Assembly: GCA_033239525.1 (NCBI GenBank)
Contig: BSYO01000016.1
Coordinates: 8,629,045 to 8,693,044 of the forward strand
Reading direction: 5' to 3'
Origin: Nepenthes gracilis
Lineage: Eukaryota > Streptophyta > Magnoliopsida > Caryophyllales > Nepenthaceae
DNA length: 64,000 nucleotides
Below, piece by piece: positions 11,301-23,100 of the stretch. How positions within the stretch are numbered: the first letter of the stretch is position 1; each line of letters begins with the position of its first letter. A program made the translations under genes and the position numbers. Below the pieces are notes generated by a model. That model ran no database searches. It was not told the DNA's origin and worked only from the letters and a program-made list of their open reading frames with translations.

Positions 11301-13450
11301 GGCCATTTTAGATACCAACCTATCAAGTACCAAACAACGCTTCTATCATTACACGTTATGAGTTCCTTTACATTATACTCGGTTGCATAAGTATATTATT
11401 GATTTCTTATATATTATATGAAAATATTACAATCTCAATGAAATCTTAATATAGTTAATAGTTTTCCGATATTGATTTTCGTATTATGACAGTGATTAGG
11501 TATATTACGTAATATGAAATGATATTTATAGTCATGTGACCATTATATAGTATAATACCAAGAAATATCACAATGAGACCGTTGGGTTTGATATATTATA
11601 ATGATTCCCATACTTTTGGTAGGAAAAGGAAATTTAAGCAGTGGTATTCTTGTACCTTCGGTGGGCGAAAGAATTCTAAGCAATGTTATTCCCATGCCCT
11701 TAGGGAGCAAAGGAAATACATTTATTAAAGAGGACATTTACATACCCGCGATGACAAAGTTTTAAGAAACCATAAAATTGATTGTATATCATATCTCAAT
11801 ATTGAATTTCTTATTTTATTTTATTTCCAAAATTTAAAAAAAAGTAAAACTTTGATTAAAAATCCCATATTTGGTCGAAAGGAACCCCAAAACCCAAAAC
11901 AGTAAATGTCCCTAACTTAAAACAGGCATAAGATCTAATTGAACTAATCTCTTCCGATCTCCAAATTAATAATATAAAAACTAGATCAATAGGCAAATTA
12001 AACCAGAAATAAAAGGTGTCTAACAAAATCCAAATTACTACAATAAATTTGTCAATCTAAAATACAAAAATTCCCAAATATAAACAATACTATAATAATT
12101 AAATAATACAATAACCTTAAAATATAAATCCAAATACAAATCTAAATACGAATCCAAATGCAAATCTAACTAGACCAAGTCTTCAAAGCATCATCCTTTC
12201 AAAACCTATAAGTCTTCATCTAATTTAAAAGAGTTGGAAATTTTCGTAAAACTTAAGCTAAAAGCTTAACAAATATATACATATATGATAATAACAAACG
12301 TAAATTCATAAATCAGAATGAAGGAATAGAAAAACAATAAAGCTCATGCAAAACCCAATATATCAATGTTTCCAATATTGGAGGTCCAAATGCCAATGTC
12401 CAAATTCATATGTAATCCAAATACGATTTCATATACAAATTTTGTAATTCGTATTTGAATACTAAATGATAGTACAAAAGTACTGAATTCACAGTGTTAG
12501 AATAGAATCCAGGATATTTTCATGATATATTATTATTATTAATACCTCATAAATTTGGAAGATTCAATGGAATTCATAATTTGTATTTAGTAGACTTTAT
12601 GAGTCGATTTAGTAAGATTCAAATTCTGTGAAATCCATAATATTATATTATTATTCAAAGTTAGAGTATTCTGGTCATTCATACGGATATTTGGACAAAG
12701 AAAATTTTTGTAATCCTTAATATATTTGGACTTAGAGGATCCCACCTATTATTGATAAGACTTGGATCCTAGAAAATTATTTTTATTTTCATGATATACA
12801 AACCCAGTATGGCCTATTATTATTGTTATTTTTAAATCGTAATTATGATGAATTGTGGAGTCTCGAATGGAGTTTATTATTGAGATTTATATTAGTGTTA
12901 TTATTTTTACATATCTCGATATTATTTATCAAATATAATTATTAACTATTATATGTTATTAATTATTATCACTTACTGAATATTGAACTTATCCTTATTT
13001 TTATTGGCTTCAGATTAGAGCAAAGTTTGAATCGCTAGTGAATGATCTTTTAGTCGCTGTAGTATATCATGTGGAGAGGATTCAGGAGGCAAGTAGATAT
13101 TTTCTTTCAGTGTTGGAGATGATTTTTTTATGGATATTATTTTTAGTTGATAACCCCGTGTAGTTGCTTGTTGTATTCAAATTTTATTTATGGGTGATTT
13201 TATTTTGGACGTATTTTTATTATGTATAATGGTTATATTGAGGGTTTGTATGATTTGAGGTTTTTATATGAGCAGTTTAAGCCATTTAGGCCTAGGCCGC
13301 CACATAGCACTCCGGTGTCTAAAGAATGGATGCCTGATGGGGCAAATTTTTGGTAAGGCACGTTCTGTCGGTCGCTCTTAACAAAATTGGATCTCATGTA
13401 CCAGTTTTTATTTATTAGGGTTTCAGATTCACGATAGAAGAAATCACGAA
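11301..13450. other. AT-rich stretch without recognised gene
   Basis: AT-rich sequence with stops in all frames. Around 11575-11740 there are three spaced G-rich motifs (TTTTGGTAGGAAAAGG, CTTCGGTGGGCGAAAG, CCTTAGGGAGCAAAGG) of the kind seen in chromovirus LTRs. The rest has no domain, tRNA or clear repeat border. It may be one or more decayed LTRs. Confidence 0.4.
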
Positions 13451-14544
13451 CCTAGTAATTACATTAGGGACAAGACTAAGAGGAGTGATGAGTTAATTTG
13501 GCATTATCATCGTTCGGTCAAAGCGTGTATACATACCATGTCTTGAGAAACTATGCTATCTTTACATTTGCAAGCTTTAGGCATTTGCGCGGAGAATCTG
13601 CAAGCAAGCGGATAGGCTATCACAATGAATTGGTTAATTTGACATTAACCATTATGGGTGCAAGGAATATACAGCACTGGATTTATCGCTTGACTAAGCA
13701 CTCAAGACAGTATCAATGGGTGCCTCTGATTTATCGTCCACTGCAATATATGTATATATATTCCCTTTGGGCAAAGATGCAAAGATTGTGATGCGTACAC
13801 AAATTCAGGAGGATAACCTATTCCAAAATGACATCTTATGGGAAGAGAGCCTCCCAAATTTATAAGTTAGAGGTTTTGTTTTAAACTTTTTAATGTGGTA
13901 TACTCATCAGATTGAGCCCATGAAGTGTGGCTGTAGTAGGTGATGGAAACCTGCTCCAAAGACACAACACTTACGTATTTCGCTGGAGTGGGGGTTTGGA
14001 TCTTCGGTTGCATGCAATATGGATGCCTCTGTCACATTTGTGGGATGGCCTTCTCGGGCATGTGCTACCGTCACGAAAGACTTATAAAGTCTAATAAAAA
14101 AAAATTAATGTTATTTTCGGACTAATATATTTGAAACCATTCGGGCAGTAAAATATGTAATTTGTTTTTTCCCCATCAGTAATTGATGTTCAATTTTTAT
14201 GTTTCCTCTCCATTATCCGGGGTTTCTTGGAAAGCCAATTCCTCTTTAATTTTCTTTGGGATATAACTCTAGTCACATTCTTCATCAATTTGAAAACAGC
14301 ATATCATTCAGAAGAGTAGTTTGGCGACCTTAGAGGTGATTCTTTCTCGATTTGTTTATCATTTTTGTTATGTGTAATTTTCACTTTTTAGATTCTTGAA
14401 GAATTATCAGTTCCTTCTACTTTGAATTCAGATGTGGTTATGGGCTCATAACTGAGCTGGCAGAGATCAAGTAAGGATGATGTCAAATGCAGATTATACT
14501 TTTCAATAACTAAAAAATTATGTAATTGCACCATTCAATAATTT
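13451..14544. other. Unassigned sequence
   Basis: Moderate GC with short open frames (for example 13498-13791 and 13940-14125 on +). They show no family motif, no repeat structure and no neighbouring splice pattern that I recognise. I see nothing supportable here. Confidence 0.3.
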
Positions 14545-15558
14545 GTGACGTGTCCTCCGGATCCAGATTGCTGCACAAGTTAGGAAGCCACTTAGTCTTC
14601 CTCGGCAAGTCGAATTGAAGCAGGTCCGGTCCCCCGTTTCGGGAGCTTAGATCCTACATACCACAACTAAATAAACAAGATATTAGAAGATTTACGGAAC
14701 TTATTTTTTGATATATCCTCCGATGATTAAGCTAGAAATCTTTCTCGAATTAATAGAAAGATACGATGATGTAAGAATGAGTGCGTGGACAATGAGCGAG
14801 TTTGCAGATTAAGTGTTTGGGTACGACCGTTAAAGGATGGCTTCGAGAGAAGGTGGTGTGCTCAATGGGGAGCGGCTTGAGGACGGTGATACACTCGACA
14901 AGGAGCGGCTTGGAGATGATGGTATGCTCGATAGGGAGCGTCTTGAGTGACCGAGAGAGAGCGAGAGTTATGAGAGATTTCTTGGAGGCTTTTCGGGTAA
15001 AGAATCATTCTTCTGTAGGCTTACTAGTGCACATGTCCCCTGCTCCTGAAAGCGTGGGAGTATTTATAATGCGTGGGTCAGTTCAACCCTTCTTGGGCGT
15101 CAAGTATGGCTGATGGCTGTCCATGCAGATTTTGCAAGCTGTCACAGAGATTGCAAGTGTCCATTATGGAAATCATGGCTAGTTGAGAAGATTCCTTTCT
15201 TCTTTGTGGTGATGTTGGAGGCGGCAACTACAGGAATTGCTATTGGAGGAGTTTTGTTGGATCACCGCTGTCATTTTAGGAGAGATTACGTGATCACAGA
15301 CAATATTTAGGGGATATTCGCTGAGCTATTTCGAGGCAATTTTGTCAAGTTCTTCCCGCATGCGACGTGCTATGAGGTGACCCTCGTCGCTCGTTTTCAA
15401 CTGGCTCGATCCCAGGTCGACCCACCCGAGTTGATTGATTAGTAGCTTGGTCCTAGGCCTCCACGGGAGCAAGTCGTGGGCCACAACCCTCTGGGCTGTC
15501 TACTTCGTCCATGGGCCTTGCCTCTTGGCCGGCCAATTTATGGCGGTACCCATTACTA
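14545..15558 (-). mobile_element. Tat-type LTR (element oriented on minus)
   Basis: The left edge TGACGTGTCCTCCGGATCC (about 14546) matches the + strand start of the Tat LTR at 50948 (TGTTGCGTCCTCGGATCC). The right edge GGTACCCATTACTAAACCTC (near 15545) lines up with AGTACTCATCACTAGCCCCT at 44935. That includes the polypurine tract, which reads AGAGGTTTAG on minus just inside 15558. It holds three minisatellite units at 14855-14955 and a TATA-like 'tatttataat' near 15060. The partner LTR and the coding body are missing. Confidence 0.55.
14855..14955. repeat. Three units of the 30-bp minisatellite
   Basis: Units contain GTGTGCTCAATGGGGAGCGG, GATACACTCGACAAGGAGCG and GGTATGCTCGATAGGGAGCG. Each is followed by a CTTGAG or CTTGGAG tail. 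They correspond to the units of the array at 9905-10690. Confidence 0.8.
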
Positions 15559-16430
15559 AACCTCTATGTCGAGAAATTTGAATTTTTAAACTCCTAACAT
15601 GTTCATTGATGAGATACCATTTGTCATTTTCCCCAGTTGCTCCTTCCCCAGCTGGCCTTCTAATTCGCTATCCAGTCAGTTTCGGCTTGGTTTTGTATAC
15701 CTCACAATTTTCTGCGGATTATGATGGCATGGAAAATCTTTGACATTTAATGGCTTGTCGGTCCTCCGGCATGCTATAAATGGAGGGGCTCGTTGTGCCT
15801 TGCATCACACCTTACTTTCATTAGATGAGTGGCATGAGGGTTCAATGTTGACATGGAGCCCGTGTTACCTGCGGCAAGGACCAGAGGAATCTTGCCTCCA
15901 TCGTTTGAAGGCGATATCCTGAGATGTATGGGAGGTATGCTTTGGTTAATTCTTTTTGCATGGGGAACCACTTTAGTTATTCATTTTCACGTCTGTCCTG
16001 GTGTCGATTCCATTTCCCGATCGTGGCAAGCCAAGGCTTTCCTGTCGTTGTGGCCTTTGCTTGGGTGATGGCTCATTTCCAAGCTAGTCGGTCTTTTGCT
16101 GTGGCTCCTCAAGACTGGCAGCACTCAGGAGCCTCACCTAGCTGCTCGTAAGGTGTGCACCAACCTCTTGTTAGAGCCTTCTTTTTTTGGGATAAGCACG
16201 CTTGCTCGCCCTTGGGGAGTTTGCTCCAACGATGCAGAGTTTTTGTGGTCGAATTATTGTTCTATATATACTCACTATTTATTTTCTTCTTGTTGCATGC
16301 TTACTGTTGCAAGCTTTTGTATTTTGTGAAAAGAATCAATGATTGGAACTATCGAGCACCTTTGTGCTTATCATTTGGCATATCCCCCCTATTTTTTTCC
16401 TTTTTTTCATTCCGCGATATGAGTAGGTGA
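15559..16430 (+). pseudogene. Leader and truncated start of a Tat extra ORF
   Basis: This is the position of the antisense extra ORF in the Tat element at 44957-45837: just inside the LTR and on the strand opposite to gag-pol. A TATA box CTATAAATGG sits at 15774-15783, preceded by GACATTTAATGGC, which recalls GACGCATTAAATG near 45580. Several overlapping short frames follow (15853-16068, 15924-16151, 16155-16430) without the conserved transposon-domain residues. The segment then meets the minus-strand relic at 16431. I cannot say which ATG was used. Confidence 0.4.
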
Positions 16431-18314
16431 GGCATTGACGTTCCTAGAATGAAGTATGGAAATTGGAACACTAGAAGCCACCATTTTGATGATGTGCCGA
16501 CACAAGCCGATACCCTCCCAGTAACTACACTCCAACATCTGCCTAATGTCGTCTGGATGAATAGATATCTGAAGCTCACTCTTTATCTTGAAGTTCTGGT
16601 CTCGAAGGAGAGCATACTTCTACTTCATATCAGTTAGCTTGCTTTTAAGTCGAGAAATACACTCCTCTGAAGTCAAAACTTTCTCTTTTTCAACATAATC
16701 ATGAGCTAGGTGATCGGTAGCGCAGGTAAGACGATGGGTTAGTTCTTGAAGCTACAAAGAAGAGAGCATGTTAGAGACGATGAAGAAAGTAATAAAAGAA
16801 TTAAGGAAGGATTCGGTCAATACCTTAGAGATAGATGAGCTCTCTGAAGGAACATCACTTGTGGGAACCCCCGTAGCCTCTTGGACCTAAGGATCTGAGG
16901 GCTCTATAACAGCCACCTTGGCGACATCATGGACTCCTTTAACAAAAACATCCCCCTCAGCCTCAAGCACTAGGGGCTTGGAACCAAATGTTTCGATTAT
17001 TGCTTTCGAAGCTGCTTCCGACTTTGCCTTAAACGTGGGGGCCTCTGAGAGAGGCACGTCTACAGCCACGACTCGCCCCTCAACCTTGTCTTACAGTTCG
17101 GTCTCGGGCACTAGGGGCTCGGGAGAATGCACCTCTGTAACTTCAGCATGTAACTCTGAAACGACCACCTCAATGATGTTGGCTACCTAGAACTCAATTA
17201 GAGGCATCTCCTCAGTCTTACTAGACTGAGTCTCGTTGATCTAGGATGCACCCTCAACAAATCTAGTAGGGATGTCAGGAAGGGGCTCTTCAAACAATGA
17301 TGGCAAAACAGTCGGCACCCCAAATAGAGTAAGTGTTGGGAGTAGGGATTGGAATGTCTTTAGCTCCAGCCTCAATAGTAGACTTTGAAGGCTCATAACT
17401 TTCATTTTGTCTGACGGCCCCAGAGGCTTAAGCTAAGGAGGATGTAGAAGCAAGGTCCACCCTCATCGACAGCCTCTTCTTTCTTATTAGTTGATTGATG
17501 GTAACTTCGTCTTCAGAGGAGGATCCAGTTGAGGCCTCTTTGCACTCAGGCGCTTGGGCCGACGACTCTTTTATTTGAAGAGGCTTTTCCTTTTTCTTAT
17601 ACTTCCTTTTATGAACCGACGATATTGGGAAATGTCCAATCCCTCCAATACAGGCTCCCATTTGGCTCGAGTAAGAGACTCGATCAGCAGCCATTAGTTT
17701 TTCTTATTCTCATTAAAGGAGTCAGCTTTTTCTTTGAGAAGATTTGTCTACACTTTGGCCAACACCTTCTCATACTCAATTATTTCAAAATTAAAAAATG
17801 AAGAGACTCAACCCCATTGATTGGAGAGCTCCCATCTGGAGGGAGCGCAAAGTAAAAAGAACTGGTCCTTCCATTTCTTCATTGAGTCAGGGTTTCCCCC
17901 ACTCAACTCAAAATTAGGCCGTGGAGAGACTGAAACCAATCAGCTCTATGATAAAAATGAAAAATAACTTTTACGGCCATGGTGTCCAATACCAGGCTGT
18001 AAATACGAGCAAAAACACATAGAAAGTAAATACATGACTGCGTTAGGTTGCAGTCTGGTGATTGGAATCTGGAGGTCCACAATTATTCTATACAACTCCG
18101 ATGCCAAAGAAAAATAGAGACCGCCTTTCAAATGGGTTTCGTAGACAGTAATGGAACCTTCCGGTGGAGAATGAGCTTTTCCATTGACTCCAAGTAGGAG
18201 GTACACCAACGATTTCAGAATCCTATACCGAGGTTGGAGGTTGTCGATATCACCGAAGGTAAGGACCAACTTAATATCATTGACGCTGTAGCCATTGGGG
18301 AAGAAGAGTTTCAT
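16431..18314 (-). pseudogene. Extra ORF of a Tat-type element (putative gypsy-type transposon domain), decayed
   Basis: Reads on minus from ATG 18314 (start MKLFFPNGY). This start aligns with MAHGVKD of the copy at 45838; the upstream in-frame ATG at 18371 lies only about 26 bases from the TATA box. Conserved segments are SPPEGSITVYETHLKGGL, ELYRIIVDLQIPITRLQPN and, further down, SSEDEVTINQLIRKK. A charged, coiled-coil-like C-terminal part with LRDQNFKIKSELQ follows near 16570. There is a frameshift or stop near 17946 and others later. I believe the N-terminal domain is the Pfam 'putative gypsy type transposon' family (PF04195). Its function is unknown. Confidence 0.65.
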
Positions 18315-18396
18315 AGGTAAAGAAAGCGGCGAAATGATTCTGAAAGGAAAGCAAGATATGAAGGGTTTCAAAAGTATGGAACGAAGGATTTGGGGC

Positions 18397-18406
18397 CTAT
18401 TTATAG
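18397..18406 (-). promoter_or_regulatory. TATA box of the antisense extra ORF
   Basis: On minus the bases read CTATAAATAG, followed by GGCCCC, 83 bases upstream of the preferred ATG at 18314. It is a good plant TATA match and is paralleled by CTATAAATGG at 15774. Confidence 0.55.
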
Positions 18407-19400
18407 ACGGGGCGCCTAAGTCGAAACGATGCCATTGAGATTAAAATTCAAAAAGACATGCCTCATTATAATGGTAATACATATCGGCACCCCATCGGCT
18501 CTACAGGAAGTCAAATCGCCCGAAGTCAGTAACGATGACTTGTGCATTTCCAAGAACGGCACAGAATTTGAAGAAGCTTGCATTTAATGCTGCTACTAAT
18601 GGTACGGATAAAGTCTGTCCGGTTAATAGCCCTCATCTGATGAAGCCCTTTGGACTAAAAGTCCTCATCCAACTAGCTAACGAAGTCCATCAGACTAAGA
18701 GCACAGGTTCAGACAAATGATTACCCTCGGGTATCATACCAAAAGGTTGAATTTCAGGTATCCTGGCATGGGATTTAATGATAGGTATTGTTACCAATGA
18801 CCAAAGAGGAATATTTCGCTCACGTGTTCAACCCATAAAGTATTGAGGCCTAGTCGGCCCATGTGGCCCAAATCGGTGGATGCGCCCCACGACTTTATCC
18901 GAGTGGTTCACTCTTTGAATAAAGGCGGAACCAATGCTAACGGTCGAAACGATTTCCTTCTCTTATCTTGAATTAGCGGCCTCGGATGTCGGTTAGAACT
19001 GCAAATTGAGTAAAATGTTATTCACCCGACGGTTTCCTAGACTGTTGATAGGAAAAGTCAACCGTTTCTAACTTTTATAAAAACCTTTTCTATCCAAAAG
19101 GAAAGAGGGGACGCTCAAACAAACTAAAGGCAAATTAAAGACGCTTAATGCGTATTCTCTCTCTTACTAAGACGATTTTAGAAAAGTGCAAATTCCAAAT
19201 AAGAAATATTTTTATAAATATTTAAATTTGCATCCTCTCCTTTTCCTTTTTTCAAAGAAGGATTTTGATTTGAGCGTTGGAGAATATATCGGAGAATTAA
19301 TTCTGTCAAATTTTTTGACCATACTTTGTTTTATTACATAGGATTCAGATAAAAAAATATATGGAGATCAAATTTGTTTTAGACTTGACAGACACAATCT
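18407..19400 (+). mobile_element. Candidate Tat-type LTR region (element oriented on +)
   Basis: If the minus-strand ORF at 16431-18314 is antisense to its element, the element reads on + and its 3' LTR should lie here. Supporting marks are a TATA-like TTATAAAAACC at 19076, CTCTCTCTTACTAAG near 19157, and GATTTGAGCGTTGGAG near 19267, which recalls the transcript start region of Tat LTRs. No partner LTR is in the window, so the borders are a guess. Confidence 0.35.
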
Positions 19401-20035
19401 GTTTGCCTAATCCGTACTACAATTCGCTTTCAAGAATGTATTACTTTTTAATGTAAAGTTAGTTATTTCATTATATAATATTTAAAATTTAAAAATATAT
19501 TAAAAAAATTTATAATATTTTTTAATGATATGGGCAGTTTAATATTCTAATATTTTGAAAAATTAAGCTGTAACCCGCTGCTGCACTCAATCAACAAAAT
19601 ATTAAATATTTTAATATATATTTTTGATGATATAGACGTCCGACGATATTTTCCGGGCAACGGCTGGTGCGGAGACCCTGGCTCCTTGGTTCTCGAGTGA
19701 CAATATTATTTACAGAAAACTCTGAACTAGCGGGCCTGGGTGGGTAGGGGCCGGGAAAGCCAGCCTGGCATGCGCGTGTCTGTAAAATGGAAGGGCACAC
19801 GAAGAACCGTCAGGGTCCTAATTTCCTCCGCTCTCTTGTTAACGAGGCTACTCGCAAGTAGGACAGAGTGCAAAGTAACTATCTCTGTTCATTCTCTCGA
19901 CCCTCGACCAGTTCAATCGTCTTCTTCAACCGATAAAATCCCCTTCCTTTTGGCCCCTTCCCTGTCTTTGTGTGTTCAAATTTTAGCAGTTGTTGTTTTC
20001 TGAATTCTGGATAGCTACTTTTAAGAGGGCAACAG
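19401..20035 (+). promoter_or_regulatory. Promoter and 5' leader region of the kinase gene
   Basis: AT-rich up to about 19610, then GC-rich to 19900, with pyrimidine-rich 'ctctgttcattctctcgacc' near 19890. In the frame of the start codon the last upstream stop is TAG at 20012, so translation cannot begin further upstream on unspliced RNA. The open frame at 19740-20003 has no recognised motif and is probably leader sequence. No exact TATA box or transcription start can be fixed. Confidence 0.4.
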
Positions 20036-20143
20036 ATGCCGCAATTTCATGGGGGGATGCCCGTGCTTATAGGAGGAATGGTGTTGGACATTCATGCCAC
20101 TCCTTCCATCCCTCCTGAACGTAACTCCACCACTCCTGGCAAG
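20036..20143 (+). CDS. PUKI: Kinase exon 1
   Basis: Residues 1-36, beginning at ATG 20036 and ending TTPGK, then donor GTTTCC; phase 0. It carries the GGMVLDIHA strand that opens the pfkB fold. Start chosen because an in-frame stop at 20012 precedes it; an upstream exon spliced into 20021-20035 cannot be excluded. Confidence 0.8.
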
Positions 20144-23100
20144 GTTTCCTCGTTTTTCTATTTCCTTTCTTCAATTTTACTACACCGCTATATTTTTCCT
20201 GATAGAATAATTTACTGGTCGCTGTATTATGTTTAGAATAAGTTCCTTACAAATTTGTCTAGGCAACACTAGAGATGCCTCTCTTCTAAGGGAAATTTCT
20301 TAACATTCCTTTTCTTCAATGTCAGGTTGACTATATATTAGGAGGAGTAGCAAGAAATGTTGCTGATTGCATGTCGAAGCTAGGAACAAAGTCTTACATG
20401 ATCAGTGCTGTGGGACTTGATGTTGCAGGTTCTTCGTTTAGAAAAAGTGGTGCATAAACTATTTTAGTGATTCTTAAGCTGCAAAAGGCATTTCTTTCAT
20501 TATATTAGAGACTAAACGGGGTCCAACTTTTGATGGCTCTTGGTATCCATCACTGAGCAGAGACCCTTCGTTCGCTATCAACATTGTGCAAACCACACTT
20601 AGCCCCTTCTCCAATAAGTGTAAAAGCTGATAGTATATATTTGCAGGAATGCTTCCTATGCTAATCAGCCAGTGATTCAATATGCATTGCTGGTTAGCTT
20701 GTAGTAGACTGGGTGTTGATTACATTAAATCGTGAGATTCATTCAAGAAACTAATTTTGGGCTTACTTTTTAATGCACCTCAAGATAAAGTATTTCAGTC
20801 AAAATCCTTGCATAATGACATCAACTTTTGTATCATTTCCAACAAAATGGCATTTATGCTCCTGAACACTTAGAGGGGGTCTAGGTGTTTCTTCGTAGAC
20901 ATACAAAATAGAAATTTACAACTTCAATACATATAAAGAAATGATGTATCTAGATGCTCAAATATAAATCATCATCATTTATATGCATATAATGAAAAGT
21001 AAAATGTATATATAAAGAGAACACAATATTTGTTGGTGAAGGAAACTTTTGAACAATTCGTTCATTGAGAAAACCAACCCTCCGGATTTTGAATTACCAA
21101 TTAAAAATTCATTATACGAGAATAGTCAACTTACAGACCGATAAAAAGATGTGCTAGATAATAAGTAGATAGTTCGTGGCTACCCTCTAGAAATTTGACC
21201 GCACAAGCCGCTTAATCAGCTAGCTCGCAGCATAGTTCAGGACCTATTTAGCTTAAGTTAACAGTTAGCTCCTATCTAGCTTGATTACACAAAATTTAAG
21301 TGAATATCTAGCTTCTTTCTAGCACCAGTATATAAAATAGGTTGAACAGTTATTAAACTCTTGTCCAACACTCAAACATAAAAAACATAACAAAATAAGA
21401 TAGTAAACTCAATGTACAACTTAATATTATGAAATTTGTTAATACTAAAGACCAGCCTAACAATTTCTATCTACTTATTATCTAATCCCAATGTGTTCAC
21501 TGATGTACCAATGCCATTACTGAACATGATTAAAGTTAGTCATTCACCTTTTGCAAGATTCTTCCAACTGCACTGCCAAATGACATTCTCTTGCTTCCTT
21601 ATGGAAACAGGAAACTTGCTGCTGGAGCAGTGGCAATCAGCTGGTCTACCTACAGATGGTTCTCTCTCTGACCTTTGGTTTCCCACCTTCAATTACCTTT
21701 TGTTGCTTATCATACTACTAACAGTCTATTTGATATTTCTTTTGATATAGCTTTTATAAAATCTATGAAATGGATATCACCAAAAAAGCTTCCTGAAAAG
21801 CTAATTGATGTTCTTTATATTTTTAATAAATTTTTATTCAAAACTAGAAAACACCTCCAAAATTCTTTTACTAGGAACTATAAATTATTGTTTTACACAA
21901 AAGTACTTTTTAAGACGAAAAACAAGCATTCCCTGAATCAATATTCATTGATGATTGCTGTTTCTAATAATTTATTTTTATGCCTTACTGTTTTGAGACC
22001 TCTACGATTCATTAGTTGAAAATATCCGAATGCATTTTGGTAAACATAACCTTGCCCAGATGACGCTTGCTGTAAAATTTTCAATGTTAATACAGAGGGG
22101 TATAATAATGGGAGGCAGTGGACGTCAACCTACTCACTCAGTTCTGCAGTATAGAATCTTATTCCTTGCACTATAAGCAATTATGATGTCAAGTTCCTTT
22201 CTGTTCCATTTACAAATTTGGAATCCACAAAAAATAAATGAAAAGATACCACCACCCCTTAGGGATGAGGTTGGAAGAGACTAGCAAGCTCCAAAGGGAT
22301 GTTGTTATGGGGAAAAAAAAAAGAAAAAGGAAAAAAGGATAACGGTTACAAGTTATAAGCAGCACAGTGTACATGAAGCACCTGCCCTCACTAGCGCTGC
22401 TTAGAGAAAACATGTTGCTATTCATTCATGCAATTTGGGAACCTTAGGGGCTCTTCAATAATTGAAAAATTGGGGCTTCTTTCTAAAAAACCGTAGGGTT
22501 TTTTTTATAACTTATGATAACTATGAACCATTCTATCTGAATCGAGTTCAATTAGTCAGTTTAATATAAATTAATATATTAAGTAGATTCTTCCAATAAT
22601 TTGTCTATAATAACTTTTATCATATGTTGGATGATTAAAATTTTGCTAACAACAACTATTAATAAACATTAATTTGTTAAAATCTTATAAATGCATTGTC
22701 GAGGAAAACTGAAAAAACTAAAAAAAGTAAAAAAGGAAAATAAAATTGAAAAAAAAGAAAAAGAAAACAGAGAACTGTTTTTTCAGCTAAATATATCTTT
22801 ATTGTTTGCAATTTCTCATCCTTTTGCACTCCATAGTTATGCAATATAGGGTGTGGCCTAATCATGAGTCCCGCACATTGTGGGATCTGGGTGAAAAATG
22901 TTATTTGCAAACAGTTGGTATCTCCTTGTGCCAACTGACTATGAATGCTTACGTAAAGGAAAAAAAAACTAGTGATCCCATTTACTTCAACCATTTTTTT
23001 TGACAACTTTCGTAATTTGGTGGTAATTCTCATTGCCTACTCTTAGATAATGCTTCTGAAAGAAATACAGTCTCTAATTGATTTTGGTTTAGACCCTACA

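Noticed and set aside
15740..16579. A cluster of overlapping short open frames on both strands
   Set aside because: Frames overlap one another without conserved residues; the region is better explained as leader of a Tat extra ORF.
16918..17801. Plus-strand open frames
   Set aside because: They are antisense shadows of the Tat extra ORF relic, which reads on minus with conserved segments.
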